From: Amycolatopsis mediterranei
GTDB taxonomy: Bacteria > Actinomycetota > Actinomycetes > Mycobacteriales > Pseudonocardiaceae
DNA length: 64,000 bases
Assembly: GCF_026017845.1 (NCBI RefSeq)
Contig: NZ_CP100416.1
Span: forward strand, 6,529,652 to 6,593,651
Direction: 5' to 3'
The stretch's first letter is position 1, and every line of letters begins with the position of its first letter. Made by a program: the position numbers and the translations under genes. The notes beneath the pieces were generated by a model that was given only the letters and a program-made list of their open reading frames with translations, was not told where the DNA came from and did not search any database. Shown here in pieces: positions 15,915 to 23,825 of this stretch.

Positions 15915-17348
15915 TTACCGTCGTGCCAACGCCTCGGCCGGTCGCGTGCCGTCCGCGTGGATGGTCTGCCGGAGCTCCTGGTGTCTGAGGAACGAGAGGG
16001 CAAGCACCCCGAGTGCGGCGGCGATGAGGAAGATCGGCCCGACGCTGTCGCCGTAGGCCACGCTCACCGCGGCGCCGTCGTGGATCCGCTGTGCGGTCAG
16101 TGAATTCAGGATCGAGCCGAACACCGCGAGTGTCACGGCCCCGGCCAGTGCGCGGAAGAACTGGACGGTCGAGGTGGCGGCGCCGACGTCCCGCACGTCC
16201 ACGGTGTTCGCGACGACGAGGGGGATGTTCTGGGTGAGCATGCCGGTGCCGATGCCGACCATCGCGGCCATCGCCCCGAAGAACCACAGGCTGCTGGTGT
16301 GGTCGACGAACCCGGCCGCCGCGAGACCCGCTGTGAGCGCTATGGCGCCGGCGACGAGATAGCGCTTCCACCGGCCGTCCCGGCTGATCAGCCGTCCGGA
16401 GACCAACGACGAGACGAACGATCCGACGACCAGGGGCAGCAGGAGCAGTCCGGCGGCCGTCGCCGGGATGTTCCTGGCGACCTGGAGGTACTGGGACAGC
16501 AGCGGGATCGCGCCGAACAGCGAGAAGCCGACCGCCACGGACCCGAGCACGGCCAGCACGGTCGTCCGTTGCCGCAGGATCGCCAACGGGATGATCGGCT
16601 GTTCCGCACGGTTCTCCACCACCACGAACGCGGTCAGGCACAGCAGCCCGATACCCACCAGCAGCGCGGTGACCGGCGAGACCCACCCGTAGAACCCGGC
16701 CTTGCCCGCGAAGGACACCCAGATCAGCAGCACGCTCATCCCGGACGTGAGCAGCCCGATGCCCACCCAGTCGATGGTCACGTGGCGCTGCTCCGTCCGC
16801 AGCGGCGGCGCGGAGCGCAGCAGCACGAGGGCCAGCGCCGCCAGCGGCAGGCACGCCCAGAAACACCAGCGCCAGCCGAGCGGGCTGTCCACGATGAATC
16901 CGCCGGCGAGGGGCCCGATCGACGTGGCCAGCGCCATGACCCCGCCCACGTAGCCGGCGTAGCGCCCGCGCTGGCGGGCGGGAATGATCGACGCGAGGAT
17001 GCTCTGGACCAGCGCGAACACCCCGCCGATCGCCAGGCCCTGCACCGCGCGGCCCGCGATCAGCACGCCCATCGCGGGGGCCAGCGCCCCGGCGACGGTC
17101 CCGATGACGAACAGCAGGATGGTGACCTGGACGAGGAGCTTCTTGCTGTAGAGGTCGGACAGTTTGCCCCAGATGGGTGTGGAGACCGCGTTGGTGAGCA
17201 GGGCCGCGACCACCACCCAGGTGTACTCGGTCGGTGTTCCCCGCAAGCTCGTCGAGATCGCCGGCAGCGCGTTGGCGACGATGTTCGCACTGATCAGCAC
17301 GGTGAACATCGCTGACATCAAGCCGATCAGGACGCGTCTGAGATCCAT
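15915..17348 (-). CDS. MFS drug-exporter (DHA2-type)
   Basis: A 477-residue major facilitator with about 14 hydrophobic segments. The N-terminal half holds WGKLSDLYSKK (motif A loop), RAVQGLAIGGVFALVQ and a GPLAGGFIVD motif C typical of drug/H+ antiporters of the EmrB/QacA group. It should export a toxic small molecule. ATG 17348 is preferred to GTG 17360 because GGAGGAA lies just upstream of the ATG and overlaps the earlier codon. Divergent from a TetR gene across a 79-bp gap with a long dyad, the usual exporter-repressor arrangement. Confidence 0.9.
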   Translation of the reverse strand: MDLRRVLIGLMSAMFTVLISANIVANALPAISTSLRGTPTEYTWVVVAALLTNAVSTPIWGKLSDLYSKKLLVQVTILLFVIGTVAGALAPAMGVLIAGRAVQGLAIGGVFALVQSILASIIPARQRGRYAGYVGGVMALATSIGPLAGGFIVDSPLGWRWCFWACLPLAALALVLLRSAPPLRTEQRHVTIDWVGIGLLTSGMSVLLIWVSFAGKAGFYGWVSPVTALLVGIGLLCLTAFVVVENRAEQPIIPLAILRQRTTVLAVLGSVAVGFSLFGAIPLLSQYLQVARNIPATAAGLLLLPLVVGSFVSSLVSGRLISRDGRWKRYLVAGAIALTAGLAAAGFVDHTSSLWFFGAMAAMVGIGTGMLTQNIPLVVANTVDVRDVGAATSTVQFFRALAGAVTLAVFGSILNSLTAQRIHDGAAVSVAYGDSVGPIFLIAAALGVLALSFLRHQELRQTIHADGTRPAEALARR

Positions 17349-17367
17349 GATTTCCTCCACCAGGTAG

Positions 17368-17415
17368 AGCGATCGCTGTACTTAGTACGATGCGCGTCGA
17401 AGTACAGTGGTCGCT
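17368..17415. promoter_or_regulatory. Inverted-repeat operator between MFS and TetR genes
   Basis: Arms AGCGATCGCTGTACTT (17368-17383) and AAGTACAGTGGTCGCT (17400-17415) match at 14 of 16 positions around a 16-bp centre. The dyad fills most of the gap between the divergent starts, so binding of the TetR protein encoded at 17428 could shut both promoters. Confidence 0.7.
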
Positions 17416-17427
17416 ATACTTGGTGAC

Positions 17428-18015
17428 ATGGTTAACACAGGCCGTGGAGCCCGCGAGCGCATCCTGCGCGCCGCGGCGCACCTGTTCTACGTGCGCGGTA
17501 TCAACGCCACCGGCGTCGAGGAGCTCCGCCGGGAAGCCGACGTCTCGGTCCGCACCCTCTACAACCACTTCGCCGGCAAGGACGACGTGGTCGTCGCCTA
17601 TCTGGAGCAGATGGCGGACGCAGCAGGCTCCTCGCTCGGCCGCGCGGACCTCCCGCCTCGCGAGCGATTGCTCGGCATCTTCACCCCACCCGCCCCGAAG
17701 GCCGGAGATCCCGTTCGCGGCTGCCCGCTGATCAACGCCGGCGTGGAGCTCGCCGACCCGGACCATCCCGCGCACCGCTACGCCGCAGAACGGAAGGCAC
17801 GCTTCGCCGAACGGCTGACGGAGATCGCCCGTGAGGCAGGCGCGGCCGATCCGGAATCCCTGGGGCAGCGGCTAGCGCTGCTCTACGACGGAGCCTCGGC
17901 TCGCTCCACGGTCCTCAACAGCGACCACCCCCACGAAGTGGCTCTGGCGCTGGCCACCGAACTGGTCGACGCGGCACTTCCCGTTCGGCCGGGACCCGCT
18001 CCGGATCGCCCTTGA
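17428..18015 (+). CDS. TetR-family repressor of the adjacent exporter
   Basis: A 195-residue TetR regulator. The N-terminal HTH is ILRAAAHLFYVRGINATGVEELRREADVSVRTLYNHFAGKDDVV. The C-terminal ligand domain contains the GCPLINAGVEL pattern common in TetR_C subgroups linked to small-molecule sensing. ATG 17428 matches the HTH start; an upstream GTG lies inside the operator arm. Most likely represses the divergent MFS gene and itself and is released by the exported compound. Confidence 0.9.
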   Translation: MVNTGRGARERILRAAAHLFYVRGINATGVEELRREADVSVRTLYNHFAGKDDVVVAYLEQMADAAGSSLGRADLPPRERLLGIFTPPAPKAGDPVRGCPLINAGVELADPDHPAHRYAAERKARFAERLTEIAREAGAADPESLGQRLALLYDGASARSTVLNSDHPHEVALALATELVDAALPVRPGPAPDRP

Positions 18016-18299
18016 CGCGACCTTCGGTCCGTGTCAGCCGGTCGTGGAACGCCGAGCGGGCGCCACGAGGGCACCGCCGGAGCCCGTCACCTGCCGCAGG
18101 TACAACTTGGTCGAGCCCACCGGTCTGGGTGTCCTACTCCGTCGAGGAGATCAGATGGCGCCGCACCGTTCGGCCGTGCGGTGCAAGCCGAGGTGGTCCG
18201 CACGGTCTTCCACAACTTCGTCCTCGGCGATGCGGCCGCCGCATCCCGCCCGGTCCGGGACCTGACCACGCCGAGGCCGCGCCAGGTCACCGTAGGGCT

Positions 18300-18545
18300 T
18301 CACGTGGCGAGCGATGTCACCCGGTCGCCGGGTCTTTCCGACGCGAATGGCTCATCGCTCGGCCGGGTCGAGCGGCGCCGCTGCCCGTCGAAAACAGCGT
18401 CGCGCAGGTGACGCCGCGAACTGATCGCGAGCTTGCCGAACGCCTTGCGCAGGTGCCATTCCACGGTGCCCGGGCTGAGGAAGAGCCGCGTGCCGAGCTC
18501 GGGGTTGGACAGTCCTTCGCGCGCGAGCCGGCCGCCCTGTGCTGC
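18300..18545 (-). pseudogene. LuxR-type helix-turn-helix remnant
   Basis: Reading on the minus strand gives LAREGLSNPELGTRLFLSPGTVEWHLRKAFGKLAISSRRHLRD (quoted in part: LSNPELGTRLFLSPGTVEWH), the DNA-binding domain of a LAL/LuxR regulator very like those at 4.6 and 7.4 kb. Nothing of the ATPase or helical domains remains upstream, and no start with a ribosome site is present. A leftover 3' end of a third LAL gene. The 18016-18299 stretch before it shows nothing recognisable. Confidence 0.7.
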
Positions 18546-18601
18546 ATTGCGTCCGGTCGTTCGTGTCGCCCCACTCGCACGAAGCAGCAGGTGAAGCCCC
18601 A

Positions 18602-20263
18602 TCAGCTTCGTCGTCGGCGAGCGGGCTTGGTCGGCCGGCGGGGCTTCGGGACGTACGGGATGTCCGCGAACCGCAGCGTGGCCTGCAGCGCGCGCACCGC
18701 CCGGTCCAGGCGCAGCAGCGAAACCTGGGTCAGGGTGAACAGCTCGTCGATGTTCCAGGAGCGGCCGGCCGCCGCGAGCACGACCGTGCGCGGGATCCGG
18801 TCGATGACCCGGCCGGGCGCGGCTTTCGCGGCGAGCTGCGCCAGCGCCTCCGGCTCGTGCGCGAGCGCCTCGGCCGAGACGAGCGCCTGCGTGCACAGGT
18901 GGCTGGCGGCCGTGGCGCGGCCCAGCCACTTGACGTGGACCAGCTCGTCGCCGGGGCCGAGCAGGTCGCACAGCTCGAACCGGGGATGCAGCGGCGTGCT
19001 CGCGAAATCCCGGTCCAGGCACAGAAAACCGGACTCCTCGGCGACCTGCCGGCAGTACGCGTGCTCGTCGTCGGGGGTGCCCGTCGGGACCCACGGAATC
19101 GGCGGCCAGGCGAACCGGCGGGCGAGCATCGCCGCGACCTGCTCGCGCAGCTGCCGGACGTAGGTTTCCCCGATCCGGTACCAGCGTCCCTGGTGGAAGA
19201 CGTAGCGGACGTGGTCGATCGTCGCCTCGAACACCAGCCAGCGCGCCACCGGGATCGAGGCGCCCGCGTCCTCCTCGCCCGCGTCGTCCGCGCAGGGCAC
19301 GATCCGCCCAGCACGCACGGCCTTCAGCCGGTCACCGACGTCGATCCGGGCCAGCCGGTCGGTCAGGTGCCCCAGTTCCAGCCGTCCGGGGACGGTGAAC
19401 GGGCCGCCGGGGCCCAAGCCGGTGATCCGGAACGAGGCTGCCTGCTCGGCGTCGCGCATCGCGGTCGCCGGCCAGGCGAGTCCCAGCGCACCGTCCTCGG
19501 CACCTCCGAGGCTTCCCGCCAGCCGTCCTTCCAGCACCGGCACGAGCCGGTCGTGGCGGTCCATCGGCCGGGTCTGGGCGACGAACCGCAGTGCCGAGTG
19601 CGCGTCGGGCTCGTCGACCACCGCGCCGACGGCGTCGAGGTCGGCCAGGAACGCGGCGGGGTCTTTGGCCAGCGGCAGCCACACGGCGTTGCCGGCACGG
19701 ATGCGGTGGCGGCGGCCGGTGACCCGCCCGTAGGTGAGGTCCGCCAGGTCCGCCGTGCCGGCCAGCCGGTTGACCAGCTCACCGTAGGGCTCCAGCCGGA
19801 ACGCCGACAGGTCCCCGCCGCCGGGGATGGACGTCTGCGTGGCGCGGGCCGAGGTGTCCAGTGCGGCGCTGGCGACCAGGCCGAGGTCGAACGGGTCGAG
19901 TCGCCGGATCCCGAACAGCAGGCCGAAGCCCTGTTCGACGTGTTCGTCGTTCAAGGTGAGATGCCCGGCACCCCAGGTGACCGCGTAGGTCCACGGTGGA
20001 CGGGGGACGAGCAGGACCGCGAACGGCAGCTCCGACGACAGCGCCAGCTCGGCGCCGGTGAGCGACGCCGCGTGGGGCAACCATTGCGGCGCCTCGGTGC
20101 GGAACCGGCCCGCGATCAGCCGCGCGCGCGTGCCGGACAGGTCGACGTCGGTGTCGGTGACGATCTGGTCGTCTTTCAGCGGCACGAGCAGCTCGCGCTC
20201 GGGCGCGGTGCCGTCGAGCCGGAACAGCGACACCGGTTGGCTCGGGGTGGACGTCGGAACCAT
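18602..20263 (-). CDS. TIGR04141/DUF6119-like sporadically distributed protein
   Basis: A 553-residue protein. Family-like signatures are VFHQGRWYRIGETYV near residue 355, and RFELCDLLGPGDELVHVKW followed by ASHLCTQALVSAEAL near 425-460. The E-x-CD...VHVK arrangement recalls a PD-(D/E)xK nuclease core, an inference from pattern only. Members are patchily distributed and often found near defence or mobile genes. No signal or membrane segment. ATG 20263; the C-terminus is very basic (RPTKPARRRRS). Its neighbours are a LuxR scrap and a Uma2-like nuclease, so no operon partner is evident. Family assignment is from remembered motifs. Confidence 0.65.
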   Translation of the reverse strand: MVPTSTPSQPVSLFRLDGTAPERELLVPLKDDQIVTDTDVDLSGTRARLIAGRFRTEAPQWLPHAASLTGAELALSSELPFAVLLVPRPPWTYAVTWGAGHLTLNDEHVEQGFGLLFGIRRLDPFDLGLVASAALDTSARATQTSIPGGGDLSAFRLEPYGELVNRLAGTADLADLTYGRVTGRRHRIRAGNAVWLPLAKDPAAFLADLDAVGAVVDEPDAHSALRFVAQTRPMDRHDRLVPVLEGRLAGSLGGAEDGALGLAWPATAMRDAEQAASFRITGLGPGGPFTVPGRLELGHLTDRLARIDVGDRLKAVRAGRIVPCADDAGEEDAGASIPVARWLVFEATIDHVRYVFHQGRWYRIGETYVRQLREQVAAMLARRFAWPPIPWVPTGTPDDEHAYCRQVAEESGFLCLDRDFASTPLHPRFELCDLLGPGDELVHVKWLGRATAASHLCTQALVSAEALAHEPEALAQLAAKAAPGRVIDRIPRTVVLAAAGRSWNIDELFTLTQVSLLRLDRAVRALQATLRFADIPYVPKPRRPTKPARRRRS

Positions 20264-20429
20264 GCGGTCACCGGCCCTTCGGTGAAACAGTCTCCGTTCA
20301 GGATAATGTGCACCGGTGCCGCGCCGGTTAAATCAGCCTGAACAGCAATCACGGAGCCGACCGGGTACACTGGCTTGTGCTTTTATCGTGACATCGACGC
20401 TGGTCAGAAGTCCAGGAGGTGATCGACGA

Positions 20430-20651
20430 GTGTCCCAGAGAAGGCCACAGAATTGCGTCGGCAAGAATTGTTTGAATACACTCGAACGGCTGCACCAAGG
20501 AGTCATTCTGCTCTGTTCGAGCAGCGCCGGAACAATAGCCGCACACATCGTGACGATCATCACCGCGGCGCCCCGGCGAGGACTGGTCCGGTCGGGCCGG
20601 ATCGGTCACCGGGCGGCGGTTCGCGCTGCGCGGGGTACCCCACTACCCTGA
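20430..20651 (+). CDS. Small ORF of unknown function (doubtful)
   Basis: A GTG at 20430 follows a strong AGGAGGTGAT ribosome-binding sequence by 10 bp and opens a 73-codon frame (SQRRPQNCVGKNCLNTLERL...). The first 45 codons lie in DNA richer in A+T than the surroundings, and codon use is not typical of the neighbours. No homology is recognised. The gap 20264-20689 otherwise holds a possible promoter (TTGCGT at 20453, TACACT at 20477). Either a small peptide or a leader for the Uma2 gene. Confidence 0.3.
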   Translation: MSQRRPQNCVGKNCLNTLERLHQGVILLCSSSAGTIAAHIVTIITAAPRRGLVRSGRIGHRAAVRAARGTPLP

Positions 20652-20689
20652 GTTGGTCGATTCCCGTCCGGCCCGACGCTGGGGGCAGC

Positions 20690-21244
20690 ATGGAGACAGT
20701 CCCGATGTTCGCACACGGAGACCGTCTCACCCGTCGGGACCTGGAGCTGATCACCGATGAACGCCGCCGTTACGAACTGGTGGACGGGACCCTCCTAGTG
20801 AGCCCGTCCCCGCGTCCACTGCACCAGAGGGTGGTCGCGCGCCTGCTCACCGCGCTCACCCCGCTCTGCCCCGCGGACTGCGAAGTCCTGCCCGCTCCCT
20901 TGGACGTCGTGCTCGACGACCACACGGTGCTCATCCCGGACGTCGTGGTCGGACGCCGCGACACCTTCACCGAGCGGGCGCTCGTCGGGGTGCCGGTGCT
21001 GGCCGTCGAGGTCGTCTCGCCGTCCAGCCGGCACATCGACCTCTATCTCAAGCCCGCCCGGCTCGCCGCGGCCGGCTGCCCGTTCTACTGGGTGGTCGAC
21101 CCCCGCGTGCCGAGCTTGAGCTGCTTCCGCCTCGAGGGCGACACCTACGTGCTGGCCGCCGAAGGCCGCGACGACGAGCCCGTCACCCTCACCGAGCCCT
21201 ACGCGCTGACCCTGCGCGCGGCGGACCTGATCTCGCCCCACTGA
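20690..21244 (+). CDS. Uma2-family (DUF820) putative endonuclease
   Basis: A 184-residue protein of the Uma2/DUF820 restriction-endonuclease-like family. RYELVDGTLLVSPSPRPLHQRVVARLL is the conserved entry. IPDVVVG and VLAVEVVSPSSRHIDLYLKPARLAAAGCPFYWVVDP supply the D-ExV...K core of the PD-(D/E)xK fold (Asp in IPDVVV, Glu in AVEVVSPSS, Lys in YLKPARL). Biological role unknown; such genes are common in actinomycetes and cyanobacteria. ATG 20690 chosen by the family start; GGGGGC is only a weak ribosome site. Convergent with pstB. Confidence 0.85.
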   Translation: METVPMFAHGDRLTRRDLELITDERRRYELVDGTLLVSPSPRPLHQRVVARLLTALTPLCPADCEVLPAPLDVVLDDHTVLIPDVVVGRRDTFTERALVGVPVLAVEVVSPSSRHIDLYLKPARLAAAGCPFYWVVDPRVPSLSCFRLEGDTYVLAAEGRDDEPVTLTEPYALTLRAADLISPH

Positions 21245-21256
21245 ATCTCGGGGCGA
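21233..21256. terminator. Possible bidirectional terminator
   Basis: TCGCCCC (21233-21239) and GGGGCGA (21250-21256) form a 7-bp stem spanning the Uma2 stop codon, just before the convergent pstB end at 21262. Short, so only moderately convincing. Confidence 0.45.
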
Positions 21257-21261
21257 CGGGC

Positions 21262-22065
21262 TCAGCCGAACCGGCCGTGGACGTAGTCCGCCGTCCTTGA
21301 ATCCTCCGGCTGGTCGAACACCACCCGGGTCGGCCCTGCTTCGACGATCACACCCGGGGCCCCTTCCTCGGCGAGGAAGAATGCGCATCGGGCCGAAACC
21401 CGCGCCGCCTGTTGCATGTTGTGCGTGACGATGACGATCGTGACCTCGCCACTCAGCTCCTCGATCGTCTCCTCGATCCGGCGGGTGGACGTCGGGTCGA
21501 GGGCGGAACACGGCTCGTCCATCAGCAGCACCTGGGGACGGACGGCGAGCGCGCGCGCAATGCACAGCCGTTGCTGCTGCCCACCGGACAGGGCGCCGCC
21601 GGGCTGCCGGAGCCGGTCGCGGACCTCCTTCCACAAGCCCGCTTTGGTCAGGCAGCCGGCGACGAGGTCGTCGCGGTCGGCCGCTTTCACCTTGGTGCCG
21701 GTGAGCTTCAGCCCGGCCGTCACGTTGTCGTAAATGGACATGGCGGGGAACGGGTTCGGCTTCTGGAACACCATGCCGATGCGGCGGCGGGCGTCGGTCA
21801 GCTTCCACGACGGGGCGTAGATGTCGTCGCCGGCGAGCAGTACCTCGCCGGCCAGGGTCGCGCCGGGCACGAGCTCGTGCATCCGGTTCAGGATGCGCAG
21901 GAACGTCGACTTGCCGCAGCCGGACGGGCCGATCAGCGCGGTGACCGACGACGGCGGCATGTGCAGGGAGACGCGGTCGAGGACCTTCCGCTCGCCGAAC
22001 CACGCGGACACCTCCCGCGCCTCGATCGCGGTGGCCTCGTCGACCGAAGGCAGCAGCATCGTCAC
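21262..22065 (-). CDS. pstB: Phosphate-type ABC transporter ATPase PstB
   Basis: A 267-residue ABC ATPase of the PstB family. Walker A GPSGCGKST, Q-loop region MVFQKPNPFP (the PstB hallmark), signature LSGGQQQR, Walker B VLLMDEPCSALDP and switch His in IVTHNMQQA are all intact. It energises the PstC-PstA channel encoded about 10 kb upstream in the same direction. Position is unusual: pstB normally follows pstA directly, but here nine genes separate them and it is the last gene, 10 bp after the sortase-like gene. GTG 22065 fits the GAGGAG spacing slightly better than ATG 22059. Confidence 0.93.
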   Translation of the reverse strand: MTMLLPSVDEATAIEAREVSAWFGERKVLDRVSLHMPPSSVTALIGPSGCGKSTFLRILNRMHELVPGATLAGEVLLAGDDIYAPSWKLTDARRRIGMVFQKPNPFPAMSIYDNVTAGLKLTGTKVKAADRDDLVAGCLTKAGLWKEVRDRLRQPGGALSGGQQQRLCIARALAVRPQVLLMDEPCSALDPTSTRRIEETIEELSGEVTIVIVTHNMQQAARVSARCAFFLAEEGAPGVIVEAGPTRVVFDQPEDSRTADYVHGRFG

Positions 22066-22075
22066 GGCAGTCTCC

Positions 22076-22954
22076 TCACAGCAGGTTCGGCAGCAGGGAC
22101 GCCGTCTGGTCGGCCACGGTCACCCCGAGGGCGCCGAGCACGGGCACCCCGATCACCCACGCGTGCCACCGGCCCACCCGCTGGTGCACGAACACGATGG
22201 CGGCCGCGGCGAACGCGAGCAGCAGCCCCCAGACCACGAGCGGAACGAGCGCCGACGCGTCACCTTCCAGCGCCTGCTCCCGGCCGGGCAGGGCGAACCC
22301 GGGGACCGTGCCCGCGGCCGGCACGGCCGGGGTGAGCAGCCGGGCGTCCACGCGCAGGACGTCGCTGGGCAGGTAGGGCGGGCCGTCCGCGGTGATCAGC
22401 GTCAGCCTGCCCTGGCCCTTCGCGGGCGGGACGGGTTGCGGGTCGTTCGCGCGGCGGACGCCCATCACCTCGAACTGGTGCTTGCCCTGCCCGGTGGTCA
22501 CGGTGATCAGGTCGCCGTGGGCGAGCGAGCCGATGCCGGAGAACGGGCCTCCGTAGGCGGCCCGGCGGCCCATGACCACGCTCACCCCCGGCTGCCCGGG
22601 CAGGACGGTGTCGCGCCGGTGACCCGGCCCGGACTTCAGCACCGTGGCCGACGTGCCTTCGCCGACGACCTCGCGCAGGCCGATCCGCGGGATCGCCACC
22701 ACGGCCACCGGCGTTCCGGGCTCGAGCGGATGCCCGTCGCGGTCAAGGCCACCCGCCGGCGCCGTGGCGTTGGCGAGCTGGTCGCGAAAGGTGTCGTAGG
22801 CGCGGTCCTGGTCGCGGTTGTGGGCCAGAGCGCCGATCAGCCCGAACTGGGCCACCAGGCACAGCATCAACGCCGCTGCGATCGACAGCGACTGTCCGGC
22901 GAGCCGCGCCGCCGCGGGCGGTGCGGTCGCGGGCGGTGCGGCCGCCGGGGTCAC
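22076..22954 (-). CDS. Sortase-fold membrane protein lacking catalytic His/Cys
   Basis: A 292-residue protein with an N-terminal transmembrane helix, a sortase domain, and two C-terminal membrane segments. The domain follows class E-like sortases: IPRIGLREVVGEG, GPGHRRDTVLPGQPG, then VVMGRRAAYGGPF where active sortases have AGHRTTYG, and LTLITADGPP where they have LTxTC. The catalytic His is thus Arg and the Cys is Ala. It may be a non-catalytic scaffold, or a divergent enzyme. GTG 22954 overlaps the upstream stop as GTGA; pstB follows by 10 bp. It sits beside a protein with an LAxTG-type sorting signal. Confidence 0.82.
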   Translation of the reverse strand: MTPAAAPPATAPPAAARLAGQSLSIAAALMLCLVAQFGLIGALAHNRDQDRAYDTFRDQLANATAPAGGLDRDGHPLEPGTPVAVVAIPRIGLREVVGEGTSATVLKSGPGHRRDTVLPGQPGVSVVMGRRAAYGGPFSGIGSLAHGDLITVTTGQGKHQFEVMGVRRANDPQPVPPAKGQGRLTLITADGPPYLPSDVLRVDARLLTPAVPAAGTVPGFALPGREQALEGDASALVPLVVWGLLLAFAAAAIVFVHQRVGRWHAWVIGVPVLGALGVTVADQTASLLPNLL

Positions 22955-23808
22955 TTCGACGGCCACCGGGCCGCCCTGCGTCGCCGGGTGATGATCAGCG
23001 CCACGCCGCCCGTGCCGAGCAGGACGACGGCGAGGAGCAGCAGGTAGCCCGCGTTGACGCCGGTGTTGGCCAGCGTGCGCTGCGGGACGCTGGTCCCGAC
23101 CGACTGCGCCGCGCCCGCGCCGGTTCCCCCGGAGCCGTCGCCGGCCGGGACGGTCTCCGCCGTGCTGTCGCTGGTGGACATCGTGGTGCTTGTCAGCGAG
23201 CTGGCGCTGGTGGCCGTGTCGCTCGTGCTGGTGGTCGTGGCCGGAAAGCTGGTGCCGGTCGTCGTCGGCGGCTGGGATGTGCTGACCGACGTCTTGGTGG
23301 TGGACGTCGTGGTCGGCGGTACGCCCGAGGGGTCGTTCGCCTGGTAGTGGCCCGGGTCGGTGAAGTACATGTTCGTCGTGAACGTGCCGGTGGTCGTCTG
23401 CGAGAAGGAGTCCACACAAGACACCCGAACCACGTACGTGCCGGCGGCGACGGTCGTGTTGTTGTCGGTCGCGATGTCGGTCATGCTCTTGGTGAACTGC
23501 ACCGGAAAGGCCTGTGTGGTCGAGAAGTTGACGTCCTGCAGCCCGAACGTCGCGACGAGGCCGTCCGCGAACCCGCCGGGGCCGAAGACATGCGCGATGT
23601 AGGAGTCGGAGTCCGGCGTGCAGCCCTGTGAGGTCCGCACGACCGGCGCGGTCGCCGCGGTGCCGGTCGCCGGTTCGATCGTCAGCGTGCCGAGGCTGCC
23701 CGGTGGCGGCAGCGCGGCCGAGGCCGACGACGAGGTCACCAGGGCGACCACGACACTCGCCGCCGCGGCCACCGAGCCCACGGCCGCGGCCAGTTGGCGC
23801 TTACGCAT
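22951..23808 (-). CDS. Secreted surface protein with LAxTG-type sorting signal
   Basis: A 285-residue exported protein. Signal peptide (RKRQLAAAVGSVAAAASVVV to ASA), then a Cys-containing domain GTLTIEPATG...VFGPGGFADGL...CVDSFSQTTTGTF (about 35-160). A Thr/Ser/Pro-rich stalk follows (160-240), then a C-terminal signal of LANTG, a hydrophobic helix and RRRR. LAxTG is the motif of actinobacterial class E sortases. The CxDSFSQ domain recurs in the 24533 and 27178 gene products. ATG 23808 has GGAAGG upstream. Probably displayed on the cell surface as part of the Pst-linked module. Confidence 0.87.
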   Translation of the reverse strand: MRKRQLAAAVGSVAAAASVVVALVTSSSASAALPPPGSLGTLTIEPATGTAATAPVVRTSQGCTPDSDSYIAHVFGPGGFADGLVATFGLQDVNFSTTQAFPVQFTKSMTDIATDNNTTVAAGTYVVRVSCVDSFSQTTTGTFTTNMYFTDPGHYQANDPSGVPPTTTSTTKTSVSTSQPPTTTGTSFPATTTSTSDTATSASSLTSTTMSTSDSTAETVPAGDGSGGTGAGAAQSVGTSVPQRTLANTGVNAGYLLLLAVVLLGTGGVALIITRRRRAARWPSK

Positions 23809-23825
23809 GGAAAGCCTTCCTTCCG

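Noticed and set aside
22955..23419. N-terminal extension of the sortase-like gene
   Set aside because: It reads the upstream surface-protein gene in a wrong frame (His/Gln-rich). The GTGA-overlapping start at 22954 is better.
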